Origin: Takakia lepidozioides
Lineage: Eukaryota > Streptophyta > Takakiopsida > Takakiales > Takakiaceae
DNA length: 64,000 nt
Reading direction: 5' to 3'
Assembly (NCBI GenBank): GCA_030704615.1
Contig: CM060732.1
Span: 49,643,053 to 49,707,052, forward strand
In this document: positions 22,546 through 34,253 of the stretch, piece by piece
Numbering within the stretch: the first letter of the stretch is position 1
How the letters are laid out: each line of letters opens with the position of its first letter
The notes under the pieces: model-generated
The model's input: only the letters and a program-made list of their open reading frames with translations
What the model was told of the DNA's origin: nothing
Databases searched by the model: none
Made by a program: the position numbers and the translations under genes

Positions 22546-22834
22546 GAAAAACTGAAAAACTAAAATCCAAATTATTAATAAAACTTCTTATAAAAATACT
22601 TTTTGGTTCAATAAAAGTTTAATAAAAATCATCATTCATCTTTTTTTTATTTGTTTCATTTGTTATTATTTGCTTACATGCTTGTTTTGAAGCAGAGTCT
22701 TCCTGGGTCAGCCTCCATGGCACCTTTTCAAGAGGTTATTCTCAGGGCTTTTGTCCCCTTGCTATAAAGTTCCAGGGCTACCATCCCCTTTCTTTTTAAG
22801 AAAAACCAGGTATTTTATTTATTTATTTTTATAG

Positions 22835-23045
22835 AAGGGAAACACCTGGGAGTGACAGCTCACAAATCAGGCCCCTTAATAGTGAGAGGAGAAAATAACC
22901 TCTTTCACAGTAACCCGCCCATGAGGCGTAGGAATGGGGGCACCACCACCGAGGAACCATACCACACCCGTCAGTAGCAAGATTTGACCCCAGAATCGTC
23001 TGGTTAGCACTCAGAGCTCTTAACCAACTGAGCTACTGACTGTTG
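22835..23045 (-). repeat. SINE (tRNA-derived), best copy, minus strand
   Basis: The minus strand begins cagtagctcagttggttaag, an excellent tRNA-like head with A box TAGCTCAGTTGG. The B-box-like ggggtcaaatcttg follows about 45 bases later. The body is shared with the other copies (gggcctgatttgtgagctg, then cactcccaggtgtttccc). This is a SINE head and not a tRNA gene, because the acceptor stem does not close and the repeat body continues. Confidence 0.8.
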
Positions 23046-23539
23046 GTAGGTGTTTCCCTTTCTTTAAGCAAAAAAGAAAAAAGAAGAAACTTGTTATGTT
23101 GACGGAAACAGTTAACAGTCAGTCCCCCTCTACGCACGGATCATGTATGCATGTGATGCATGCATGCATGGAGGGTGGTTATGGATGCATGGCACCACAT
23201 TCATGAGCAGCGAGAGAGAGAGAGAGGGAGAAGGAGAGCCCCGCACAGCGATTCTTGGCTGCGCAGACAGAAAAATTGATTGATGGAGATGGCGTGCGGG
23301 CGATGCGAGAGACGGAGGGGAGGACGAGATGTAGAAATTTTTTGTGCAGGGGAGTGAGATGCGTTTCGGTTGTGTTAGTCGTAGATTTTTTCGGCTGTTG
23401 TGTTGGGATGCGAGAGGGAGAGAGACGGGAAGCGGTGATGAGGCTTCTTGGAAGCTTAGGGTTAGTTAGCGAGGGTGCGGTTTGATTTGTTGGCTCTGGA
23501 AAGCTTGTGTGTGCATCCCCCTCGTTTTGGGGGAGAGAA
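23046..23539. promoter_or_regulatory. Upstream region of the ABHD17-like gene
   Basis: Presumed promoter and 5' UTR. It contains tgcatgcatgcatg (23154-23169) and a (GA)n run at about 23211-23235. Repeated TGCATG (RY-like) motifs are known binding sites in plant promoters, but their role here is inference only. Confidence 0.4.
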
Positions 23540-26500
23540 ATGGGAGCAGTGACGTCATCAGTGGCAGCAAAGTTCGCTTTCTTTCCCCCCACGCCGCCGT
23601 CGTACCAAGTGGTGCAGGACGAGATCTCTGGAAAACTCAGGCTCGCAGAAAATGCACCTCGCGAGAATGTGGATGTGAAGTGCCTGCACACCAAGCGAGG
23701 ACAGGACATTTATGCAATCTACGTTCGTCATCCCTTAGCCAGCCTCACCCTTCTCTACTCGCATGGAAATGCTGCGGACCTCGGCCAGATGTATGAACTT
23801 TTCGTGGAGCTCAGCGTGCACTTGCGCGTCAATGTGCTTGGGTTTGTGCTTCTTCTCTCTGCTTTCTGACACATGGTAACTCATAGGACTGACATTGTGT
23901 GCTGACATGTGGCTACTTGAGCTTACTTACTCAGTGGACCTTTAGGACTGTAAAGCAGTCGTACGAGACATATTCTTTTCTTCTTTGGAAGACAGGAGGA
24001 AGGGGCAGGTAATGAAAGTAGGTAGAATGAAGCAGAGACAGTGGTTGTGTTGTATTCCAAAGCCTTTGAGTAGATGAGGTTTTTACAGCTTTTTTGCTGC
24101 AACAGAGCTAGAATTTTGTACAGTGATTGTGTACATCAGAGACACAGTATCTTTTGCTCAATGGCTTCGTGAGAAGTCCCAAAACGTACTTCATAAAAAA
24201 TGCAAAGACCAAGAACTTATGATTTTTTGGTCCTGCGAGTTCACTGTCCGCAAAATAACCTTCGAAATGTACAAGGGCTGTACCCGCCATGGGAAGGGTA
24301 TGATCCTTGTAATTGCTCGGATACATATACTTCTATATGTAAGCACTTGAGAACTCTGGAACTGTTGACTGCTAGCGGAATCAGTTGGCGGATCTTTAAT
24401 AGTTGGCATATGTTGGTATCAATATGTAAGGAGGATAATACCATGGCCACCTGGAAGTATGTCAACTTGGATTTATTGTGGTTGCAGTAGAGACACCATC
24501 CAGGACATCAGTGTGGATCACCAGAGTGCAAACTGGATGCAACTTTGGTATTCATAGTGGTGGTTGTAGAGCAAGGGGTGTTGCTCTGGATGTATGGAAG
24601 CATTTGCACTGTCAAGGCACTCTCATATTTAACATCTACCCGAAAAGCAAGTTTGTGAATATTACTAAAATTCAAGCAGTTGCTTTCACAGTTTCCTCTT
24701 AAGTGGATTCATACCTCAGTCATGACAAAGATCATATTGGTTTATCTCTGCATATGCACGGAGCTAAGTGAAAGTCGGTGGTTTTGCAGGTATGACTACT
24801 CTGGCTATGGCGCATCTACTGGGAAGGTTGGTCTCTTCTGGGATAATCTCCAGTAGTGGCGGGTCCCCCATTTGAGAGTGCTGCCTCTTTTTGACAGGGG
24901 ATTAGAGAAATGCTTGAGTGAAGCCAGTCCATTGTAACTCCTCACTTTAGTACATGAAATTGAAATGCATTTGCTTTGTTTGCAATGGACTTGGTATGCA
25001 GTTTGTTGCAGAGCTTGCCACTTCTGCTACTTTCTCCTGTGTCACCCATGTCATTTTAGATTCTAGTGCGTCGAAGGACACTGGACTTTCGTGTCGGCAC
25101 TTGGACATTGTGCATCAGTATGTTTAGTGTCCACTTCATTTCTCCTTCAATGACTCCAGTTTTTTGTGGATACAATCTTGGTGCATATCTTTGCACACCA
25201 TGAGCTTTATCAACCACAGAAAAGTCTGCGCCATTTGTGAAAACCTGAATGCAGAGATAAACCAACATGATCAGAGTCCACAGATCTTCGGGGGATCCTG
25301 TTGTCACCTTCCAGAGCCCAGCTATGGTTGGAAGGGATGTGGACATTTTTCCTCAAATTTGAAGGCTACAAAGCCACCTTTGATGTCAGAGTCTGTCCAT
25401 ACAGCCTGGGAGTAGCCAGCTCTAAAAGGAGTAGTTATTTGGCTCATGCTCGGGAGCTTGAGCCCCTCAGCATAAACTGGGGGATCCCTGCAGGAGTTTT
25501 TCGTTCCATTTACAATCAATGCAAATTGTTGTTTGGATGTGTTAACAGCCAAGTGAGCCCAACACATATGCGGACATAGAAGCAGCTTATGAGTGTCTAG
25601 AGCGCGATTATGGTGTCCAACAAGAAGACGTAGTCCTTTATGGGCAATCAGTCGGTAGTGGTCCAACTTTACATTTGGCTGCCCGGCTACCCCGCCTGCG
25701 TGCAGTGGTGCTGCACAGTCCTATACTCTCAGGTTTACGGGTGATGTATCCAGTCAAGCGAACATACTGGTTTGACATCTATAAGGTGAGTCACTTTTTG
25801 GTTTGGTTGATGACCTACAGCTACTTTTACTTAAAGCAGAAGTTCAAAGTGAACGGAGCTCTCTTTTGACTTTTGAGTCCATTCCATAACGGTCGCCTCC
25901 CACTGAGGTCAGCTTCTACATTTGATATGTACAGATCTTTTAATCCTCTGCACCTGGCTCTCTCTCTGAACTTTGGACGCGTCAAGAGTTTTTGTCTTTC
26001 CTTTTTCTCACCTGCTGCTAAGTCAACATAGGATAGATTATGTACTGGTGCAATGTATATATGTGGTTGCTTGGGATGACCCTAATGTGGTGTGGTGGGT
26101 TATGTGCAGAACATCGACAAGATTGGACTGGTCAACTGCCCTGTCCTTGTCATGCATGTGAGTGCCTATTACCATATGTCCTCAAGGTCCTTACAGGTTA
26201 TCTTCCTACGAAGTCTTGTTGAATGGAATTGTCTTCAAGATCACTTGGATTGTACTACTACATTCATCATAGCTGGCTTATCATAACCAAAGACTTCGAA
26301 TCTATTCCTATGTACTTCTCCTTTAGCCTCTCCTTGAAAGAAGGAATGGTTCCCAATGTAAAGCCAGATCTCTATGGGTGGATGGAGGCTACGGCAAACA
26401 ACGTCGTCTTATGAGTACATTTATTTTCTATGGGTGGATGGAGCCGAGTAGAATCTCTTCTAGAGGGGATAGTCTCTCTCCCTCTTACTCACTCAGGAAT

Positions 26501-26736
26501 AATTTCCTGTCCAGGGAACATCAGATGAAGTGGTGGACTGGTCGCATGGCAAGCAGTTGCATGAATTGTCCAAAGAGAAGTATGAGCCATTGTGGTTAAA
26601 GGGTGGTGGGCACTGCAACCTGGAGCTCTATCCTGAGTACATCAAACACCTCCGCAAGTTTGTGCAAACACTAGAGCGATCAGTGGACATGAGCAGAAAT
26701 GGCTCGCGGAGGGGATCTGCTGAGCGACTGATATAA
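23540..26736 (+). CDS. ABHD17: ABHD17-type alpha/beta-hydrolase (five exons)
   Basis: Exons 23540-23841, 24790-24826, 25549-25785, 26110-26157 and 26515-26736 join in phase to 846 nt (281 aa plus TAA). Landmarks are [19 protein letters not shown] in exon 1, [12 protein letters not shown] in exon 2 and the nucleophile elbow GQSVGSG in exon 3. The inferred triad is Ser147, Asp212 (GTSDEVVDW) and His241 (GGGHCNLE). Animal ABHD17 proteins remove palmitate from membrane proteins. Plant relatives share the fold, and depalmitoylation is inferred. The cysteine-rich N-terminus of the animal enzymes is absent. Instead MGAVTSS fits an N-myristoylation site (Gly2, Ser6), suggesting membrane attachment. 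ATG 23540 is preferred over the in-frame 23507 because it gives this conserved start. A LINE-tail repeat lies in intron 4. Confidence 0.93.
26385..26421 (+). repeat. LINE-tail repeat in ABHD17 intron 4
   Basis: Copy of the dispersed tail core (ggctacggcaaacaacgtcg, then tcttatgagtacat) with a three-base duplication (gtcgtc). It is solitary, with no LINE body, and sits in the sense orientation of the host gene. Confidence 0.7.
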
Positions 26737-27969
26737 TGGCTAGAAGAACCTGGGGACTTCCCTAAGATGCTGTTGTGTGTCTAGGGATTCTCTGTACATA
26801 TTGTTACCTTTCTTACGACATTTATGCCGTTTCATGCATACAAAGAGACGAGTGAAAGTGGTGGATGTTCATTAGCTGGAAAAATTGTGCAGTCTATTGG
26901 ATCAGAGGATGGGGTTGGGAAGATAATATTCCTTGTTGTACTGGAAAAGTTGTCCATTGGTTGAGAGATCTGGTGGAAGTCTAGGTAGGTTCAAGATCAG
27001 ACTCTGTTTGGACTGTACAGTCCACAACAGAGTGTAGGAGTTATGCTTGAAGTCTTAATCTTTAATGTTTAGAATGTGTCCACCAATTATTTAGGGTGGG
27101 CAGGAGTGAGTGCCACTCAAGAGCCAAAGCTTTGAGGTCCATAGCCCTGATTATTGTATTGTCAGAGGTGTTTGTGAACTTCTGGGCACGTTTTGCCCAC
27201 CATTTATGAACAAATCATATTCACTCTTGTCATGTTTGGATCACCATGGATTTGATGCCATCTCTGTGAGGAAATTGTAGGTAACTATTAGGCTGTGCAG
27301 TTTCTGCACTCTTCATCAGCATCACAGGGAGGCCATCACCCAAGAAACCAACACTATTTACAACGTGTACCTTGTGTAAGTTGGTTTTCTTTCTACCTTG
27401 ATCTAATATGAAGGTTGATAAGAACCTTCATTATTGAGCTTGAGCCTAAATCAGATCTTCAGCTTGCTTTCCCCCTACACAGCTCCCACTGCATTCACAC
27501 ATACAGTGTGCAAACTATGTCTGTTCAAGAGTCTGGAGAAAGATGGTTGTGTTGCAAGGACCTTGGTGCCTTAGCTGCTTGTATATTGTTATGAGTGCAG
27601 CACAAGCAATTTCCGACAAGAACAAACCAGCACATGACCAGTACAAGGCCTCCACAATTCCTGTCAATCAGTGCACAGATAAATCCACAACAGGCGAAGG
27701 TGACCTCCAAAAACTCAATGCATCCCTTGATGAAAATGATACATTGTGTGTGGCTTACCTCCGACACAGGTAAGAGTCCAGCTGCACTGCAGAAGAAGCA
27801 GGACTGCAGGCAGGTCTATGACATCTTGGAATGCATCACCAACAACTTCTAACCTCTTGTTATGAGGTTGATACCGAATCTGTGACCTCTTTTAATGTAT
27901 GGGGAACCATTTCATTCCCTGTAATTCCTAGAGCTTACTGGACTTGATATGCTAGCAAACTATCCAACT
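26737..27969. other. Intergenic region between convergent genes
   Basis: This holds the 3' UTR of the ABHD17-like gene and downstream sequence of the minus-strand RING gene. Frames near 27525-27850 overlap on both strands but have no recognisable domain. No RNA gene or clear transposon was seen. Confidence 0.4.
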
Positions 27970-29549
27970 CTAGTATAACGATCCAAAAGTGGAAGACACC
28001 GAAGTTGCTCTTTGGCAACATGGTATTTGGGCGGCCAACCATCTGTCTATACAGCGTGTGTGGAAGTTATGGGAGCAAGGTAAGTACACAACCTTCATGC
28101 CTACTTCTAAGACTCTGGAACAAACTGTGCATTTCTCAGCTCCTTGCTGCTTCTGCCTGACTGCTTCTTTCCCTTCACTCGTTGGTTGATTGGTCGGTGC
28201 CTGAGCTTTCACGTGTCGTGTTGGAAGAACCTTAATGTTGTAATCTGCGGGACACACAAACATTGCTCACATCCTTGAGAAGTGACCCAATTGCTATACC
28301 ACATATACTCAAAAGCATGGTCAAAGAGTTTTCAAGGTTCACAGATTTCCATGTAATGACGTTAGATTCAAACCTCAGAATATAAACCCAGAGCGTCAGT
28401 GATGCATCACACTTTGTGGACTTAGTTAGACATGACAGTGGTCAAAAAGGTCGAGCACAAAAATGCGATTTTACCCATCCATTGACTTGCTTGCAGATTT
28501 GCATGCAACTGGGCTACCAAACTACACAGAATTGTTGGCTTCAACACTATGAAGTCACTCTTTCCTTCCCAGAACCCACAGTTCTGTTCCTCTGGTACAT
28601 CTGTCACATAAGGAAAGAGACCCCACAGGAAAACCAGAGGGAACAAGCACTACATTGCAAAGACGTGTGCATCAGGATCTCCATTCATCTCTCCGACCTC
28701 GGGGCATTCACTCGAATCATGTCAGGCGTAAACCCAAACGTGAGAGTTCCAGCAGTTTCAGGATTACAATGGAAGATCTCCGACACTATGGCAACCTACC
28801 ATCAGAGCTCTAATCAGCACACTTTTCTGGTCAAACAGTGGCATACTACAACTAATCAATAACAGTTTGTCAACAAAGTACCACTGAATTCAACCAGAAT
28901 CTGGTAAGGTTTTGACATTCACAAGTCATACACAAGGAGGTTCCACACACATACATCTGACATGCGATAGCATCTGGAGCTCGTATGACAAGATTCAGTA
29001 AGGGCATCCAGAGAGTGAGGCGTCGGATACTCTTCTAATTTCTAGCCAGATTTCGTGGAGATAACATGCGAAGGACAATTTAGCTAAAGGAGGGATGGAG
29101 TGGATGTTTATACCTGATTGCATGATGTAAGGTTGGCGATAACGGTAGTGACCAGCGACAATTCTGTGAGAGCCTGTCAACATATATTCGATCTCATCGG
29201 TGTCCTCTCCGACCGCACTGAGATAGCCAACACCGCCGTAGAAATCCAATATCTTCCGAGCCTTTGTTGGGCTGGAGAACCCATGGATTTCACCCTGTGC
29301 GTTTGTAACCCATATGTCTGCAGAGCTCCTTTTGCCCATATCTCTGCGTGCTGAGTGGGGAACTGCTATGTTACTGCTACCTGTCCTGGATATGGATCTG
29401 TCAAATCTAACTGATATTCTGTTTATCGAACTTGCCAAGCTCTCGACCTGTTGGGTTAGAAGTGGCTCTCTGGAGCACGACATGCTGTTCATGGATCTAC
29501 CCAAGCTCTCGACCTGCTGGACTAAGGGATACCCTCTTTTTCTCTTCAT
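27970..29549 (-). CDS. RING-finger-like protein, atypical RING (two exons)
   Basis: Exon 1 (29549-29114) and exon 2 (28244-27970) join in phase to 711 nt (236 aa plus stop). Exon 2 carries CTVCSRVLEVGMKVVYLPCS then HNFHTRCIDRWL, the first six ligands of a RING-H2 zinc finger and the conserved Trp of E3 ubiquitin ligases. The last zinc pair, normally C-x2-C, reads IPCC, so its first Cys seems to be Ile. Exon 1 has two similar basic segments, QQVESLGRSMNS and QQVESLASSINR, forming a small internal repeat. It has no known domain. A further exon between the two was not found but cannot be excluded. It is probably a ubiquitin-ligase relative; activity is doubtful with the altered site. Confidence 0.68.
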
Positions 29550-30364
29550 GGCAGAGAACTCTTAAAAGGGGAAGAGATCTAAACTGGGTCTAAAAGAATG
29601 CGATCACATTGAGCAACCTCCAAATTCTGTGACAATCGGGGCTTTCTTTTCTCTCCACGCAAGAACCCAATTCCAGTAAAAAGGGAGAGATCCAAATTGG
29701 GAGATAGATTAGTAAGCAGCGTCCATAACCGGGCCTTCCTCTCTCTCCTGTCAGTGAATCATCCGTTGAGTATAGCACTTGTGCGCAAGCAGCGAATCTC
29801 TTACTAAACCAGTTAACCTGTGATCATGTGCAGAAAACATTCTAAACCTAGACAAGATCCTGCATTCACTACACAAATCATGGGCTTAGAATAGGTTGAT
29901 CACCTTCGCAATCCCCACTTCGAAGGAAACGTAAAGACAGACAAAGAGCCTTCTCTTCTCTTTCTTTAAAGCAAGGCTTCATACGATGGATGAAAACAGC
30001 ATCTCTCTATCCTACATCTCTCTCTCTCTCTCTCTCTCTGATTTCCAGACCCCAATTGTTGAAGCAAAGATGACATGTCCGACTCCCTAGTTACCTACAC
30101 GGCTCTGTGCACTAGACTTTCAGTAGGGAACTTTCTGAACACACTTTACTAAAGAAAGAAGAGTGGAAGCTGACGAATGCCTAACTTATAGTGCATTTAG
30201 TTCTTCCAATCCATGTGTCTACTGCAGACCTCCACCTCCTCATAATTACTCTGCCTGCCTCCCAAAACTCCTCAATCATTTGTTTGTCTTATTCATAACG
30301 GCCGTCAGCATATCTTAATCAGAGCCACTCACTTCCCTGCTAATGTTTCTTTTTTTAAACATAT
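29550..30364. other. Upstream region of the RING-like gene
   Basis: Presumed promoter and 5' UTR of the minus-strand gene, with a (CT)n run at about 30018-30040. No other feature was recognised. Confidence 0.4.
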
Positions 30365-30560
30365 GTACCAGCAGCTGCTACTAAAAGCCCAGTTGGAGTG
30401 TTTGGGGCTCAAAGCCTGCCACCTTGTCCTGTGTGCCGCTTGGGGATGGTCCTGTTTGCCTCCATGGCTTAGGTATATGGAAGGGCTTACTTTTCCCACT
30501 TTCTCTTGTAAAGGCCTGAATTGTGAGCTGTCCCTCCCAGGTTTCACTTATAAACAACAA
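30365..30560 (+). repeat. SINE (tRNA-derived), plus strand, diverged
   Basis: It shares the body of the SINE at 22835-23045 in the opposite orientation: a B-box-like ggggctcaaagcc (about 30405), then ttgtaaaggcctgaattgtg and agctgtccctcccaggttt. The head near 30365 is worn. Confidence 0.65.
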
Positions 30561-30829
30561 AAACTTATGAGCATGCCAGTGTAGAGCAAATTATAAACAA
30601 GCTTTGGCGTCATATATATATATATGCTCAATGAACTCATATATGCTCACTTAACCATGTGGCGTGAACCCTTCCCCAACTAATAGAACAAGCCGCAAAC
30701 CGCGAGAGGCTATGTCCATTGAAGCAACAATTTTATTTTTATTTTACAACAATTTTGACAAGCTGCCACGTGGTTTATACTTAAGAGCTTTTTTAGACCA
30801 ATCATACTCTTGACACGGTGTAAGGTCCG

Positions 30830-31195
30830 TTGACCACATTTTCTCCATTGACTTCAACATATCTGTCCTTAAGGGACATAGCCAACAAAACTCCCGAGGA
30901 TGTTGAAGGTGAACTAGAGGATTCATTGCACTCTCCACCTCCTATTACATCTGGAAGTGGGATTTCAGAGTTCAATCCTCCAGGGGTGAAAAGCAAACTT
31001 TTGGGCAAGAAACGTCATGCGGATGGTAGTGGACTGCAAAAGCTCTTGCAGGAGCTATTGTCACGTTTGGAGAAATATATGTTGCACTTAAAAGAGATAA
31101 GGCAGATAGAGAGGAGATGATGGCTAAAGACAAGGCAGAGAGAGAGGAGAGATGCATATGTTTCAAGTGCAAATGCAGGTGGAGATGGCCAAGTT
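30830..31195 (+). mobile_element. Myb/NAM-associated-like ORF of a PIF/Harbinger element
   Basis: Plus-strand frames encode a charged segment with GKKRHADGSGLQKLLQELL, then with a frame change ALKRDKADREEMMAKDKAER and FQVQMQVEMAKLG. This resembles the C-terminal region of the Myb/trihelix-like proteins that accompany PIF/Harbinger transposases. It converges on the transposase remnant that follows on the minus strand, with the ends about 200 bases apart. Frame breaks suggest that it is inactive. Confidence 0.6.
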
Positions 31196-31379
31196 GGGAT
31201 AATCAGTCAGGACCTAGCGCCTGATAGCATTTTATCCTTTGCTTTATTCTTAGAGCTCTTCTCGCTAATGAACATGGTAGGTCGAGGGATGTTGGGATTG
31301 TCATCATTGCTTGCATCATCATCTCTCAAGTATCTGGGGTCACTGTCAATACTGGTATCTTGAATGCAAAAATTGTATA

Positions 31380-32300
31380 AGACACAACAAGCAATGACGG
31401 TCTGTGTTGCAGCTGGCCGTTAACCCACGTTAGATTTTTCAAGATTCTTCACTTGTTCTTCAACATACCAATTGCAAAACAATTCTCAATTCGTCCTACT
31501 TTCCAACTTCTATCGAATTGGTTTTGTATAAAACGTGTCCCTACTGCTTTTCTGTTGTATGATTTAAGGATCCATCATCGTAAATGATATGTTGAATCTC
31601 CCAACATGTATGGTGTGATTTCAACCTCATTCACTGTGATTGTTGGAGTAGACATTAGGTGATTGATCTTTAATTTCATCCAAAATGAGCTCGACCAAAA
31701 GTGTGTTGCATTATATGTACCTCTAGGAAAACTCTCTTATCATCACAAACTCCCTGCAGAATATTAAAATGAAATGGCGTTGTGGTGATTGACGTAGTCT
31801 GCAGAAACCATCTCTTCTTACGATTCTTTGCCACGAAGGAATCATAGCCATCAATGGCTCCCACATATGTGGAATACCTGTCAACTCTCTGAAACCTTCC
31901 ACAACAGTAACTAATGCATCTCCCCGTGGAATGTATATACCCCTATGATAGAATTTGGTTGCTAGAATGTGAGTAATAAGTCATGTGCATGTACAAACAG
32001 TAGCTGGACCCACACCCATTAAATCTGCAATTTTCTTCATTGGCAAACCATAGAATTCCAATCGACAAATGACAACTGCCAAAGCTAGATAAGGTGAAAT
32101 AGGTGCTCGCATCTGTGTTTTATGTATGAACGAAATAAGAAGATCAACAAACATCAAAAATTGGGTGCGGGTCATTCTATATTGTGCTCTCCATCTGCTC
32201 TCAAGCATTCTATCTCCCAATTGCATCCACGTCATGTTATGAAATTGACTCCCAAATTGTAATTTGGCGAGGAAGCATCCACCATTTCCTATCAACTCTC
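31380..32300 (-). mobile_element. PIF/Harbinger transposase remnant (DDE_Tnp_4 type)
   Basis: Minus-strand frames in order: MTRTQFLMFVDLLISFI, LALAVVICRLEFYG and MKKIADLMGVGPATVC (about 32160-31985); RELTGIPHMWGAIDGYDSFV (about 31895-31835); FNILQGVCDDKRVFLEVHI (about 31770-31710); and a worn end with TYHLRWWILKSYNRK. These are the characteristic blocks of HARBI1-like nucleases (helix-turn-helix-like, GAIDG, GVCD). Frameshifts and stops separate them, so it is a pseudogene. Terminal repeats were not located. Confidence 0.82.
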
Positions 32301-34253
32301 CGATGTTTTGGAATAGAGAATTCTGATGCTGCTGCTATCATAAAGATGATGATGCCAGTGCTATCATTAGAAGTGTCATAAAAAAAGGAGAGCTCATAAG
32401 ATGTTAGGAGCATGCAAGACCAAATGCTCTTGATGAATCCATTATTTGATTCTAAAACAGAATCAAGATTGAAGAAAGAAGAAGAGAAAAGACTAGAAAG
32501 CGAAATTCTCGAAATTAACGTCACAAACATAATGGAACCCCTAGGAACAGATCACGAATTTCGAGGGAACAGATCGGGAACGATAAGGGAACAGCGTGGG
32601 GACGACGTGGAGGCGGGTCTCATGTAAATAGTACTCGCGGCAGCTACACCGCCCACGCCTGCCGCCACCTCTAACGTGGTTATTCGTATAACAGTCTATG
32701 AGCATGCTCACGTTAGCATGAGCCTACTTACACGAGCACACATGCATATTCTGCATAATCCTCAAAATCCTAATAATATGTGATACCTAAACAAAAATGT
32801 GCTAAAAAATTATGAAACATGTTTAAAATTTGTGCTTACGTGAGCACAAGAGTTTCGTTGGCAAATCTATCTTTTTTCTTTATTTATATATTTCTTTTGG
32901 ATTTGCTTCGCCAACGAAACACTCCAAACTTGAGTATTTATCACAATTCGCTGGCGAAATATTGGCGTTTATATTATTATAATTTTAAAAGTAATATTCT
33001 ACTCTTAAATATTTGTGTTTTAACTAAAATATACTCATAGACCATGTAACTGATCCTATTAGTGTAGGGTACCCTATGTCCGCCTATGATTTGTATTAGT
33101 TCCATTTGTAAACATATTACCCTATAATTGTGGATTGTGCGCACGCTGGTTTTTTTTGGGTCGTGCTCAGGCTTTTTATGCTCATGTTTTGCTCACAGGA
33201 TACCAACCCATGTGCTTGGCGAATTTTTTATATATGTGGGAACCTTCCATTCTGGTTTGGAAGTTTGGAGATGCTAGAGATCCGCTAGTGCCTTTAAAGC
33301 TACCATTTTACTTACATTTCCAATTCTCATTAAGTTTCAAAATTTCTACCTTGGGGTGCAGTTCTCAACATTACAAGTTCATGTTGGTTTGAGAATGGGC
33401 GGTTGCACATCTAACTTCTATGTTCCCAAACACATTATAAAAGATAAACAAACACCACAAGCTATACAAAATATGGTAGATGCAAGGTAAGGTGGGCCAA
33501 AATTGACGTAACCGACACAATTTTCAGTGACTGTCGTGCATGATATCATGAATTTATAGAATTTATAGAATCAATAATGTTGAGAAACATTTTCCATGTT
33601 GGATTCCTAACTTCAATATCTACCTATATCAACCGTCAAATTGTCAATCAAATAAAATGTCCAAGAGGTATGGACTTTTGAACACGACAACTGTGGACTG
33701 TAACCATTGCAAATGGAAATACATGGACTCAAAATAAGCCATTGTGCCTCTGATGTATTGCTTTGAACTTTTAAGGTAAGGGGGCCAATTTAGAGAACAC
33801 TCTAGATTTCAATTTAAAATGACAATATCAACTGTCATTTACTACCTATGGACTAATATGCGTGTTATATATAGGTGGATTTGTTCTAGTTTATTACATC
33901 TTGTGTTTTGGGCTTTTGAGGTGTCATTTTTTACTGCAAAGAAAACCTACAATGGCTTGGTTGTATGTGGCCAATTGATGTAAATTCTAATTTTTGGTAT
34001 ATCAAATATTATTCAAATTAAAGACTAAATTTTATAGTAAAAATTATCTTTGATGTTTGGGGTAAGACCCTTTACTAAAAATGTTAAATATACCATTGTT
34101 TATCATCATTTGAAATTATTTGAGGAAATATTGTCAATTTCAAATTTGGTCGTGGATTTCCATGGAAGGCAGTATCTGTCGTTTTTTGATCCACCTTACC
34201 CTGCAACTACCCAACATGCAATGAAAGGGATTAAAATCAATATATTAAACAAT
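32301..34253. other. AT-rich gene-free region
   Basis: No gene is supported. A small inverted repeat around tttcgttggc lies at about 32846-32924 (separate entry). The rest is AT-rich with only short chance frames. Confidence 0.45.
32846..32925. repeat. Small inverted repeat (MITE-like)
   Basis: The arms gagtttcgttggcaaatc (about 32846-32864) and gatttgcttcgccaacgaaa (about 32899-32918) are inverted with small gaps, around an AT-rich loop. The outer motif agtgtttcgttggcgaa recurs at about 37340-37357, in the opposite orientation to the right arm. Confidence 0.6.

Noticed and set aside
23015-23045. Sequence reading cagtagctcagttggttaag on the minus strand as a tRNA gene
   Set aside because: The tRNA-like head has A and B boxes, but no acceptor stem closes, and the sequence continues into a repeat body shared with other copies. 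It is a SINE head.
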